A stretch of DNA of 64,000 nucleotides from Caballeronia sp. Lep1P3. Its GTDB lineage: Bacteria; Pseudomonadota; Gammaproteobacteria; Burkholderiales; Burkholderiaceae. The number at the start of each line of letters is the position of its first letter. The first letter of the stretch is position 1. Both the position numbers and the translations under genes were made by a program. Positions 45,358-53,727 of the stretch are shown piece after piece. Location: assembly GCF_022879595.1 (NCBI RefSeq), contig NZ_CP084268.1, positions 310,001 to 374,000 on the forward strand, read 5' to 3'. The notes below the pieces were generated by a model that was not told the origin of the DNA, searched no databases, and saw nothing but the letters and a program-made list of their open reading frames with translations.

Positions 45358-45616
45358 CGAGCCAAGGGGCTCGCAGGACGTGGCGCTCAGTGGGCGCGGA
45401 AGGTCATTCAAGGCTGTCTATTGACCGAGTGCCAATGCTCTTTCCGCAAGCTGCCCACACATTAAGTGCTTTGGGCTAGAAAGCTGCTTTCTTTGGTTAC
45501 TTTCTTTGTGTCGACCAGAGTTGGCGCTTTAGCGCCTTACTCTGGTCCCAAGCAAAGAAAGTGACCCCCGCCCCGGGGAGGGGCAACGCCAATAGACCGA
45601 CGTGAATACAAGCTCC
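45358..45616. repeat. Right arm of the ~250-bp imperfect inverted repeat
   Basis: Mirror copy of 44958-45204, ending 84 bp before the dehydratase start. It carries the matching hairpin at 45513-45547. The element is not flanked by obvious target-site duplications and encodes no transposase. Confidence 0.9.
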
Positions 45617-45699
45617 ACGATAGAGAAAAAGCAGAGCAAAGCAAAGCAACCCAACCCCGCCCCGCAAAGGGACAGAGAAAAAACCGGAGACAAAACGAA

Positions 45700-47430
45700 A
45701 TGTCGGAAAGCAAGAACATCGGTTTCGCCCGAGGCCTAACGAACTACGGCGATCGCGGATTCGCCCTTTACCTGCGCCGCTCGTTCGCGAAGTCGACGGG
45801 CTACTCGACCGACATGCTCAACAAGCCCATCGTGGGCATCGCATCGAGCGGATCGGGTTTCAACAACTGTCATCGCGCCATGCCGGAACTCGTCGAAGCG
45901 GTCAAGCGCGGGGTGCTCGCAGCCGGCGGGCTGCCCATCGACTTCCCCACCATCTCGCTCGGCGAAGTGTTCCTCAATCCCACCTCGATGATGTTCCGCA
46001 ATCTCATGAGCATGGACGTCGAGGAAATGCTGCGCGCGCAGCCGATGGACTCCGTCGTGCTCATCGGCGGTTGCGACAAGACCGTGCCCGCGCAATTGAT
46101 GGGCGCCGCCGCCGCCGATATTCCCGCCGTGCAGCTCGTCGTCGGTCCGATGATGACCGGGCGTCACCAGGGCGAACGCCTCGGCGCATGCACCGACTGC
46201 CGTCGCTTCTGGGGCAAATTCCGCGCAAGCGAAATCACCGGGCAGGAAATCGATCAGGTCGAAGGGCGTCTCGCCACCACCGCCGGCACCTGCGCCGTCA
46301 TGGGCACCGCGAGCACCATGGCCTGCATCGCCGAAACGCTCGGCATGTCGCTGCCCGGCACCGCCGCGATTCCCGCCGTGCACGCGGACCGCATCCGTGC
46401 AGCCGAAGCGAGTGGCGCGCGCGCCGTGCAGCTCATTGCAGAGCCGCTGCGCCCGAGCCAGATCATCACCGAGAAGTCGGTCGAGAACGCGCTGCGCGTG
46501 CTGCTCGCCATCGGCGGATCGACGAACGCCATCATCCATCTGACGGCGGTCGCGGGGCGCCTCGGCATTCCCGTATCGCTCGAACGCCTGAACGCCATCT
46601 CCGATGAAACGCCGGTGCTCGTCGACCTCAAGCCGACCGGCGACAACTACATGGAAGACTTCTTCGCGGCAGGCGGCATGACGGCCGTGCTGCGCGAACT
46701 GGAGCCGCAACTGCATCTCGATGCGCTCACCGTGACCGGCGAAACGCTCGGCGAGCGCATCGCCGCCGAGCGCGAGGCGTGGGTCGATCATCGCATCGTG
46801 AAGAAGGCGTCCGATCCGGTCGAGCCGCAAGGCGGACTCGTCGCGCTGTTCGGCTCGCTCGCGCCGCGCGGCGCGATCCTCAAGCGCTCCGCCGCCGACA
46901 AGTCGCTCTTCGAGCAGGAAGGCCGCGCGGTCGTGTTCAGTTCACTCGAAGACCTGGCCGCGCGCATCGACGATCCCGATCTCGACGTGAATGCAAACGA
47001 CATTCTCGTGCTGCAGAACGCCGGCCCCGCGAGCGGCACCGGCATGCCCGAAGCCGGCTATCTGCCGATTCCGAAGAAGCTCGCGCAAAAAGGCGTGAAG
47101 GACATGCTGCGCATCTCCGACGCACGCATGAGCGGCACGGCCTACGGCACCATCGTGCTGCACGTCGCGCCCGAAGCCGCGCTCGGCGGCCCGATCGGGC
47201 TCGTGCGCAACGGCGACCGCATCCGCCTTTCGGTGCGCGAGCGCCGCATCGATCTGCTCGTCGACGAAGCAGAACTCCAGCGTCGCGCGAAAGACGTGAA
47301 GCCGCCCCAGCGCATCGCGCGCGGCTACCAGAAGCTCTATCAGGAACACGTTCTTCAGGCGGACGCGGGCTGCGACTTCGACTTCCTGCAAGGCGCGCGG
47401 AAGGATTCCTCATCCAACGGGCAGAGCTAG
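45700..47430 (+). CDS. IlvD/Edd family dehydratase (pentonate type)
   Basis: A 576-residue Fe-S dehydratase. Cys57 (NNCHRA), Cys125 (GGCDKTVPA) and Cys198 (TAGTCAVMGTAST) are the cluster ligands. CDKTVPA and the C-terminal RISDARMSGTAYGTIVLHVAPEAALGGP are family hallmarks. Length and sequence style fit L-arabonate/D-xylonate dehydratases rather than dihydroxyacid dehydratase of valine synthesis. It would dehydrate a sugar acid to a 2-keto-3-deoxy acid, a plausible partner for sugar oxidation by the PQQ enzymes elsewhere in the window. A broken AraC regulator follows. Confidence 0.87.
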   Translation: MSESKNIGFARGLTNYGDRGFALYLRRSFAKSTGYSTDMLNKPIVGIASSGSGFNNCHRAMPELVEAVKRGVLAAGGLPIDFPTISLGEVFLNPTSMMFRNLMSMDVEEMLRAQPMDSVVLIGGCDKTVPAQLMGAAAADIPAVQLVVGPMMTGRHQGERLGACTDCRRFWGKFRASEITGQEIDQVEGRLATTAGTCAVMGTASTMACIAETLGMSLPGTAAIPAVHADRIRAAEASGARAVQLIAEPLRPSQIITEKSVENALRVLLAIGGSTNAIIHLTAVAGRLGIPVSLERLNAISDETPVLVDLKPTGDNYMEDFFAAGGMTAVLRELEPQLHLDALTVTGETLGERIAAEREAWVDHRIVKKASDPVEPQGGLVALFGSLAPRGAILKRSAADKSLFEQEGRAVVFSSLEDLAARIDDPDLDVNANDILVLQNAGPASGTGMPEAGYLPIPKKLAQKGVKDMLRISDARMSGTAYGTIVLHVAPEAALGGPIGLVRNGDRIRLSVRERRIDLLVDEAELQRRAKDVKPPQRIARGYQKLYQEHVLQADAGCDFDFLQGARKDSSSNGQS

Positions 47431-47433
47431 GCC

Positions 47434-47811
47434 ATGCTGATCGGCGGCGCGAAGTTCATCGACGTGCCGTTCGGGAAGCGGAGGAAGAAGAGGTCGCGAT
47501 GGGCGTCGGCGGTTGCGCGCGGCTGCAGTGTCAGGCGGCGCTCGTCGCGGAGCGCGTGATGCGGCATATCGAGGACAAGCTCGCGTCGTCGCTATCCATC
47601 TATTCGGTCGCGGACGAACTATCTGTTGCAATTGCTGAAGAAGCATACGGGTCTCGCGTTCGTCGAATGGGTGACGGCGCAGTGCATGGAGCGCGCGAAG
47701 AACGTCGGCTTCGCGGACGAGGCTTATGTCACGCGACGCTTGACGCAGCGGTTCGTGCAGTCGCCGAGCCAGTATCGCAGGCAGATGCGCGTCGAAGCGG
47801 AGCAGGTTTGA
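47434..47811 (+). pseudogene. AraC-family regulator remnant
   Basis: Fragments of an AraC C-terminal domain in two frames: RHIEDKLASSLSIYSVADELS, then after a frame change LLKKHTGLAFVEWVTAQCMERAK joined directly to NVGFADEAYVTRRLTQRFVQSPSQYRRQMR. Sequence is missing after ADEL and between MERAK and VGFADEAY, removing parts of both helix-turn-helix motifs. The sensor domain is gone. It lies just after the dehydratase gene and may have been its regulator. Confidence 0.75.
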
Positions 47812-47818
47812 GCTTGCT

Positions 47819-48604
47819 TCATCGCTCGAAATAGATGGCGACATAGCCGGGCTTGTCGTTCGTGGCGCCCGCAACGGGCAGCGCCTCTTCCACCAGCACC
47901 GTCTGATTCGCCGCGTTGCCGTAGACCCTCAGGCGTATCACTTGCGGATTGTCCGGCTGGCTCGTATCGAGCAAGCCCGCGTCCGACAACATCGACTGCG
48001 CCTGATTCGCGGTGAAGCCTTGATTCACGATGCTCACCGTCGTCGAAGGATTGCCGTCGAATACGTTGTCGGAGAAGCTGCCGTCCGCACCGACGATCAG
48101 TGTGGAAGCGGGCGATGGACCGCCTTCCGCCTTCGCGCCGCAGTTCTCCCATCCGTCGAAGACCTTGCCGCTCGCGGCGAACGCGGCCCACTGCGCGGCC
48201 GCATTCGCGGATGCAATCCATGTCGCATCGAGCAGCGCCGCGACGCTCTTCACGTTCACGCCCACGTTCACGTTCGTCACCGTGCCGATGCTGTTCGCCG
48301 TCGCGGACACGCACGCGATGCCCGCGCCCGCGAACTTCGCCGGCGCATACAGCGAGTTCAGCGCGTTGCTGCCGGCGGCGACGTGCGGCGCGGCGACGGG
48401 ACTGACGAGCGATGCGCTCGCCGTCGCGGTGGCGGGAACGATCGACAGCGAGACGGGCGTCGCGCTGCCGAGCAGAATGCTGTTCTGATACGCGATCCCG
48501 TTCGACGTGGCGGGCGGCGGCGGACTGCTCGTCGAACCCGAGCTACCGCCGCCGCATGACGCGAAAAGCATTGCCGATACGGCGGCGATGATCGTTCTGC
48601 CCAT
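47819..48604 (-). CDS. Hypothetical lipoprotein
   Basis: A 261-residue protein with a lipoprotein signal (LFASC, Cys17) followed by a Gly/Ser/Pro linker (GGGSSGSTSSPPPP). The rest is Ala/Ser/Val-rich, with a Cys pair and an aspartate-rich stretch (DGSFSDNVFDG); no known domain. It ends 14 bp before the next gene upstream starts its stop region, and shares strand and lipoprotein nature with the alpha/beta hydrolase at 48619-50889, so the two may be co-expressed. Confidence 0.75.
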   Translation of the reverse strand: MGRTIIAAVSAMLFASCGGGSSGSTSSPPPPATSNGIAYQNSILLGSATPVSLSIVPATATASASLVSPVAAPHVAAGSNALNSLYAPAKFAGAGIACVSATANSIGTVTNVNVGVNVKSVAALLDATWIASANAAAQWAAFAASGKVFDGWENCGAKAEGGPSPASTLIVGADGSFSDNVFDGNPSTTVSIVNQGFTANQAQSMLSDAGLLDTSQPDNPQVIRLRVYGNAANQTVLVEEALPVAGATNDKPGYVAIYFER

Positions 48605-48618
48605 GAGACGACACCTCT

Positions 48619-50889
48619 TCAGGGCTTAGGCAAGAGCGCCGATGACACGCTCGACGAGTTCGCGATGAAGATGTTGCTCGCGTCGTCCTGCAGCAGATAG
48701 CCCTGCTTCACGAGCGCATTCGCTGCCGCCGCCACCGCCGCCTGATAGGTCGCCTTGCTGCCGCCATAGAGCGAGTCGAGCGTGGCGCGCGTATCGACGC
48801 CGCCCGCCTGCGCCGCCGCATTCACCGCGAACGGAATGGCCGCGCCGTTCGAGATGCAGCCATCGCCGATGGCATGGCCCGAGCCGCGATAATTCCACCC
48901 GGTGTAGGTCGCAAGCGGCGCGCTGACATCGGGCACGAGCACGCCGGTCGTCTCGTTGCCGTTGGCATCGACCTTCGGCACGAGAATGGTGTACTGCTGC
49001 GCCGTGTTCACGACCGGCACCGCGTTGCTGTAGTCCGTCACGAAGAGCTGGTTGTACTCGCCATTGAACGTGAGCTTGAGCGGCGTGGGCGTGGCACCGG
49101 GACCGCTCGGGACCGTGACGTTGCTCAGGTTCGGAAAGCCCGTCGCGGCCTGCGTCGGTGCAACGAGATTGCCCGATGCCACGGTCGGATACTGCGATGC
49201 GGGCGGCGGCGTGCCGTGCCCGACCCACGCGACGAGCGCGGGTATCAGCGCGCGTTCCACGGGCGTCTCTTCCACGGGCGACCCCGGCAACTGGCACAGG
49301 CTCCCGGCGGCGGGCAACGTCAAATTGCCTGTCGTGACGCCGCTGCCGCCGCCGTGCTGCGTGCCCGACACGAGGTAGTAACGCACGTTTTGCGGCAATT
49401 GGATGTCGTTGCCACGGCCATCCGTCACGACGAGCGATGCCGCGCCGCCCCACCATTCGAATGCGCCGTCGAGCTGCATGACCTTCGGACAGGTGTTGGT
49501 CGCGGTGCATTGCTTGAAGAGGCCGTCCGTCGCGCCGCTGACGGGATCGGTCGTCACCGCGTAGGTGAACGGGAACTGGAAGCCCGGCATGAAGTGATCC
49601 TCATGCTGTTTCGACCAGCGCCCCGGCTGCGCGAAGGCCGCGTTGGTCCATGTGCGGCGCGCGGCGGAAATGATCGGGAACATGCCGTCGAAGACGATCT
49701 TGCCGTTCTTGTCCGCATTGAAGCCCTGATACAGAAAGTCCTTCATGAAGCGCCCCGACTGCGATATGCCTTCGCCTATCGCGATGTCGAAGTTCGTATT
49801 CGTCGCGCATGTCGAGGCGACGCATGTCGCGCCCTTCAGATCGTTGATCGGATTCGCGACGCCTTGCGCATCCGTCGTTTCATAGCGCAGGAAGGACACC
49901 AGATCGCGCAACGCCGCAAAGCCGATGCCATCCACGGTCGGCGCAGCGGCCTTGTAGACGAAGCTGTAGATCGTGCCCGCGTCCGGCTGCACGCTCGCGC
50001 CATTCGGTCCCGGCACCGTGGAGGGCGGCGAAAACTTCACCGAGTAATTGCCTTCATAGACGTTGTTCGGGGTACTGACATAACTCCACGATGTCACCGG
50101 CACCGAAGCCGCGCTATACGTCTCGACGCCGCCGGGAATGCTCCCGTAAGCGGTCAGCCATGACTGGCGCGCGGTGAACGTCACGGAGGTCTTGTCGTTC
50201 AGATCGGCGGGCGGATAGGTGAGCGGAATCGTCGTGGGATCGCCGCCCGCATAGTCGGGAATGAATTCCTCGCGCGAGAGCCCGGTCATCGGCGAGCCGT
50301 CCTTGTTGGTCGCGACAGGAAAGCTCGCACCGAGCAGTCCCGCGCCCGCGAGCGCGGTCGTTCCGTTGAGCGGCACATCGCCTTGCCAGCCGCTCCAGAG
50401 AATCGTGTAGCCGTTGCGTAGCAGCGACGGGAAACTCGAAGACGGCGCGGCGCCCGTGTCGAGCGCGCCGCCGCCGATGAAAGACGCATCGCCTATCTTG
50501 CTGCCGCGATTCACTACGTCGTAGAACAACACGCGCTTGGCCGACGACGCGTTCTGCGGGCGCAGGATGACGACATCCGTGGCATACGCGACGTAGCCGT
50601 CCGCTCCGACCGGCGCATTCTTGATGTTGACGATGCCCGCGTTGAGCGGATTGTTCGGATCGAGTTCGCCATGCACGACTGCCGTGATGACCTCATACGG
50701 CCCGGCTGCGCCCGCGGGCGTCGCGCCGCCGAATGCGGGCGCGCTCGAAAGAATCTGGAAGCTGTTGATGAAGCCTGCGCCCTTCGAGACGGGCTTGGGG
50801 CCGTTGTTGTCGCTATGTCCGCACCCGTTCAGAAAAAATGTACCCGAGCTGGCAATCAATAGCATTCCTATGTATCGTGCGTTCATCAT
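48619..50889 (-). CDS. Secreted lipoprotein with alpha/beta-hydrolase domain
   Basis: A 756-residue exported protein with lipobox LNGC (Cys23). The nucleophile elbow GEGISQSGRFMKDFLYQGFN (GxSxSG) and length match the large alpha/beta-hydrolase-domain lipoproteins common in Burkholderiales. The C-terminal half includes SGTQHGGGSG (probable catalytic His region). The substrate is unknown, probably an ester or polymer outside the cell. It precedes the hypothetical lipoprotein by 14 bp on the same strand. Confidence 0.82.
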   Translation of the reverse strand: MMNARYIGMLLIASSGTFFLNGCGHSDNNGPKPVSKGAGFINSFQILSSAPAFGGATPAGAAGPYEVITAVVHGELDPNNPLNAGIVNIKNAPVGADGYVAYATDVVILRPQNASSAKRVLFYDVVNRGSKIGDASFIGGGALDTGAAPSSSFPSLLRNGYTILWSGWQGDVPLNGTTALAGAGLLGASFPVATNKDGSPMTGLSREEFIPDYAGGDPTTIPLTYPPADLNDKTSVTFTARQSWLTAYGSIPGGVETYSAASVPVTSWSYVSTPNNVYEGNYSVKFSPPSTVPGPNGASVQPDAGTIYSFVYKAAAPTVDGIGFAALRDLVSFLRYETTDAQGVANPINDLKGATCVASTCATNTNFDIAIGEGISQSGRFMKDFLYQGFNADKNGKIVFDGMFPIISAARRTWTNAAFAQPGRWSKQHEDHFMPGFQFPFTYAVTTDPVSGATDGLFKQCTATNTCPKVMQLDGAFEWWGGAASLVVTDGRGNDIQLPQNVRYYLVSGTQHGGGSGVTTGNLTLPAAGSLCQLPGSPVEETPVERALIPALVAWVGHGTPPPASQYPTVASGNLVAPTQAATGFPNLSNVTVPSGPGATPTPLKLTFNGEYNQLFVTDYSNAVPVVNTAQQYTILVPKVDANGNETTGVLVPDVSAPLATYTGWNYRGSGHAIGDGCISNGAAIPFAVNAAAQAGGVDTRATLDSLYGGSKATYQAAVAAAANALVKQGYLLQDDASNIFIANSSSVSSALLPKP

Positions 50890-51093
50890 CGAGTCTCCGA
50901 ACCCTGGTGGCTTACAGACGTCAAAGTCTCGCGCTACGCTCGTGAGGAGCCGCGAGTCCGTGGAATGCGGAACACCACGCGCACGGTCCGCACGGCGAGG
51001 CCATGCGGCGGCGCAGGAAAATGCGTTGATGAAGACGAAACGTTTTCGTAAGCTATCGGAATGCTAAATATATCCAGTACGTTGTTGTGTATT

Positions 51094-51099
51094 TATAAT
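51094..51099 (+). promoter_or_regulatory. Probable -10 element for the GntR gene
   Basis: TATAAT in an AT-rich patch 88 bp upstream of the gntR-type start. The best -35 at 17-18 bp (TATCCA) is weak, so an activator or an extended element may help. The remainder of 50890-51187 shows no other element. Confidence 0.45.
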
Positions 51100-51187
51100 T
51101 CGCGCATACGCATTTCCAACTAGCGTTTACGAGTACGGTAAGCGCTTCAGCTTGCTTTCGAAATCAACGCAGTCGTGAGGGCCATTC

Positions 51188-51850
51188 ATGCCGAACAAGC
51201 TCACTCGCGCGGACCAGCTTCGAGAGTCCATAGAAGAAGACATCGCAACCGGCACGCTCCTGCCCGGCGCGCCGCTCGACGAAGCCGAACTCACCGCGCG
51301 CTTTCGGGTGTCGCGAACGCCGGTGCGCGAGGCGCTCCTGCAACTGGCGGCGGCGGGCATGGTGGAGATGCGTCCGCGGCACGGTGCGGTGGTCGCGAAG
51401 ATCAGCCTCGATCGCCTCGTCGAGATGTTCGAGGTCATGGCCGAACTCGAAGCCATGTGCGGACGCCTCGCGGCAAGGCGCATGCGTCCCGAGCAAGTCG
51501 AAGCGTTGCGTGCCGCGCATCTCGCTTGCCGCGACGCGCACGATGCCGGCGACACCGACGGGTATTACCATCTGAACGAACGCTTTCACTGCCTCATCTA
51601 TGCGGGCAGTCACAACGGCTATCTGCACGATCAGGCGAAGGCACTGCACAAGCTGCTGCGTCCGTATCGCCGGTTGCAGTTGCGCGTGAAAGGCCGCATG
51701 AACGAATCGTTCGACGAACACGAAGCCGTCGTCGATGCCCTCGCTCGCGGCGACGGCGAAGCGGCGGCCGCTGCGTTGCGCGGGCATATCGTGGTGCAGG
51801 GCGAACGCTTCGGCGACCTTATCGCGGCGCTCGCGCAGGCGAGCGCCTAG
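51188..51850 (+). CDS. GntR family regulator, FCD subgroup
   Basis: A 220-residue regulator. The winged helix is at 8-75 (LRESIEEDIATGTLLPGAPLDEAELTARFRVSRTPVREALLQL). The FCD effector domain follows (FEVMAELEAMCGRLAARRM, YHLNERFHCLIYAGSHNGYL, HEAVVDALARGDGEAAAAALRGHI), with the Asp/His pattern of metal-binding FCD proteins. Effectors are usually organic acids. Its target is not obvious; the NTF2/SDR pair downstream is convergent. Confidence 0.9.
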   Translation: MPNKLTRADQLRESIEEDIATGTLLPGAPLDEAELTARFRVSRTPVREALLQLAAAGMVEMRPRHGAVVAKISLDRLVEMFEVMAELEAMCGRLAARRMRPEQVEALRAAHLACRDAHDAGDTDGYYHLNERFHCLIYAGSHNGYLHDQAKALHKLLRPYRRLQLRVKGRMNESFDEHEAVVDALARGDGEAAAAALRGHIVVQGERFGDLIAALAQASA

Positions 51851-51877
51851 CCGTGCGCGCGGCTAAGTAGCGCAAAT

Positions 51878-52270
51878 TCACGCGGGATTTTCGCGCAGCA
51901 ATTCGGCCACCATCGCGCTGTCGAGATACGCCCGCACTTCGACGATATAGCCGTTCGCGAAGCGGCACACCCAGCAATAGCGATTGTCGAAGTGCATGCC
52001 GTTGGCCGCGCGAACATCGGACCGAAGTTCGACAGCGGCGGTATCGCCATCGACGAGCGCGCCGGTCACGGTAAGCTGCGCGCCTTCGGGCAGTGCCTTC
52101 GCGAGCCTCGCGAACGTATGGTCGAGGAACGCCTGCTTGCTGCGGTATCGTCCAGCGAGGGGATGCGTGCCCATCACCGTCCAGTCGACATCGTCGGCCA
52201 CGCGCGCGAAGAACGCGTCGGTGTCGTCCTTGAGCTTGCTGAACAACTGCAACACGTCGTCCTTGTTCAC
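51878..52270 (-). CDS. NTF2-like (SnoaL-type) protein
   Basis: A 130-residue cone-shaped NTF2-fold protein: KDDTDAFFARVADDVDWTVMGTHPLAGRYRSKQAFLDHTF and the C-terminal DNRYCWVCRFANGYIVEVRAYLDSAMV are typical. The GTG start at 52270 overlaps the SDR stop by 4 bp (GTGA), implying translational coupling. Family members are isomerases, hydrolases or binding proteins; the pairing suggests a common substrate with the reductase. Confidence 0.8.
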   Translation of the reverse strand: MNKDDVLQLFSKLKDDTDAFFARVADDVDWTVMGTHPLAGRYRSKQAFLDHTFARLAKALPEGAQLTVTGALVDGDTAAVELRSDVRAANGMHFDNRYCWVCRFANGYIVEVRAYLDSAMVAELLRENPA

Positions 52271-53037
52271 GCGCCGCCCCATTGCATCGAAAGCCCGCCG
52301 TCGATCGTCCATGTCTGGCCGGTCACATAGTCGCCATCGTCCGACGCGAGAAAGAGCGCCACGCGCGCGATCTCTTCCGGCTGTCCCGGCCGATGCCACG
52401 GAATGACCGACATCGACTTCTCGCGCGCGTCGGGATCGTCGAGGCGCTTCTGCGTCATCGGCGTCTGGATGAGACCGGGCGCGATGTTGTTCACGTTGAT
52501 TCTGTCCTCGGCCACTTCACGCGAGAGGCTGCGCGTAAGCGAGCCGAGCGCCGCTTTCGCCATGCCATACGGTGCGCTCTCCGGCGTCGGAAGATGCTGC
52601 GCCACCGACGAGATGTTGACGATGCGCCCGCCGCCGCCCGCCTGACGCCGCAGCTTCACGAATTCGCGGCAGCAGTAAAGCGGACCGAAGAGGTCGGTCC
52701 TGATGACCGTTTCGAGCTGCTCGTCCTCGATGTCCGCGACTTCTGTGCCGCCCGCGCCGACGCCCGCATCGTTGACGAGGATGTCGAGTCCGCCGAGCTG
52801 CGCGATCACTTCACCGAAGATGCGCTTGACCGAAGCGGGGTCGCCGACATCGCCTTGCAATACGATTGCGCGCCTGCCGGACGATGCAATTATTTCTGCC
52901 GTCTTCTCCGCGCCTGCGCGGTCCGTGTGATAGATGACCGCGACATCGGCACCTTCTTCGGCGAAGCGTGCCGCGATTGCCTGGCCGATGCCCGAGTCGC
53001 TTCCGGTGATGAGCGCCTTCTTGCCTTGCAGTTTCAT
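52267..53037 (-). CDS. Short-chain dehydrogenase/reductase
   Basis: A 256-residue classical SDR. Cofactor motif TGSDSGIG (11-18), VNDAG (88-92, usually NNAG), catalytic Ser143/Ser144, Tyr157 and Lys161 (YGMAK), and PGLIQTPM. The helix-4 residue normally Asn is Asp115 (RTDLFG). It resembles glucose 1-dehydrogenase-like and 3-oxoacyl reductase-like members; the substrate is not readable. GAGGGAGTGAC precedes the ATG. Coupled to the NTF2-like gene by a 4-bp overlap. Confidence 0.9.
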   Translation of the reverse strand: MKLQGKKALITGSDSGIGQAIAARFAEEGADVAVIYHTDRAGAEKTAEIIASSGRRAIVLQGDVGDPASVKRIFGEVIAQLGGLDILVNDAGVGAGGTEVADIEDEQLETVIRTDLFGPLYCCREFVKLRRQAGGGGRIVNISSVAQHLPTPESAPYGMAKAALGSLTRSLSREVAEDRINVNNIAPGLIQTPMTQKRLDDPDAREKSMSVIPWHRPGQPEEIARVALFLASDDGDYVTGQTWTIDGGLSMQWGGA

Positions 53038-53274
53038 GTCACTCCCTCGCGGATGATTGAGCCGTGAATGAACGTCTCTTCGTGCGTCAGCAAGGCGCGT
53101 GCATCGACGGTGCACTGCGCAGGCGCAATGGCTCGTCGGTGCTGCGTCGGCGTCGCGTCGGGCAACTGAAATAGTTATGTAAGCAGCATGCCAGCCGGTT
53201 AGCGTTTCGAGGCGGCGGGCATGTGTCGTGCACATCCGCATGAGCGTTTCCTTCAACTTAAAAGGGACTCGTCC

Positions 53275-53727
53275 ATGACTCCGATCCGTCCGCGATACCG
53301 GTCGCGACTCGCCACCTCGCTTTTCGACTGGCTCAATCCAATCCCGTATGGCCTTTTCGTCGGCACCCTGATTTTCGACATCCTCTATGCCAACACCGCA
53401 GTCATCTTGTGGGCGAAGGGCGCCGCATGGCTCGTCACCGTGGGGCTTCTCTTCGCGATCATTCCGCGCTTCGTCAATCTCGGGCACGTTTGGTTCGGCC
53501 CGCGCGGGACGGTCACGCGCGCGGAACGCACGGACTTCTGGCTGAACCTCGTGGGCATCGTCGCCGCCATCGTCAACGCGTTCGTCCATACGCGCGACGC
53601 CTACGCGATGGTCCCGCTCAACGTGATCCTCTCCGTCGTCACCGTGGCGCTCTTGAGCCTCGCGCAGATCACGCTCGCGCTCGACAAGTTCAACCGCTTC
53701 GCATCGCAGGAGGCCGTCCGTGAATAG
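53275..53727 (+). CDS. DUF2231-type membrane protein
   Basis: A 150-residue protein with four predicted membrane helices (NPIPYGLFVGTLIFDILYA, WLVTVGLLFAIIPRF, WLNLVGIVAAIVNAFVHT, NVILSVVTVALLSLAQITLAL). It fits the DUF2231 family, often next to cytochromes or periplasmic sugar dehydrogenases, where an electron-transfer role is suspected. Overlaps the following PQQ dehydrogenase gene by 8 bp, so the two are coupled. Confidence 0.8.
   Translation: MTPIRPRYRSRLATSLFDWLNPIPYGLFVGTLIFDILYANTAVILWAKGAAWLVTVGLLFAIIPRFVNLGHVWFGPRGTVTRAERTDFWLNLVGIVAAIVNAFVHTRDAYAMVPLNVILSVVTVALLSLAQITLALDKFNRFASQEAVRE

Larger units (their letters stand above)
44882..45699. other. Intergenic region filled by a long inverted repeat
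   Basis: 818 bp between the nuclease gene and the dehydratase gene. Most of it is the two arms described separately plus a 153-bp spacer (45205-45357) in which I see no gene or promoter. Open frames inside the arms are mirror-image artefacts. Confidence 0.75.

Noticed and set aside
44958..45616. Intact insertion sequence
   Set aside because: No transposase frame and no recognisable target-site duplication.
44796..45719. Short frames within the long inverted repeat
   Set aside because: Mirror-image frames from both arms (both reading a GVTF/GGHF-like peptide); they follow the repeat rather than a conserved protein.
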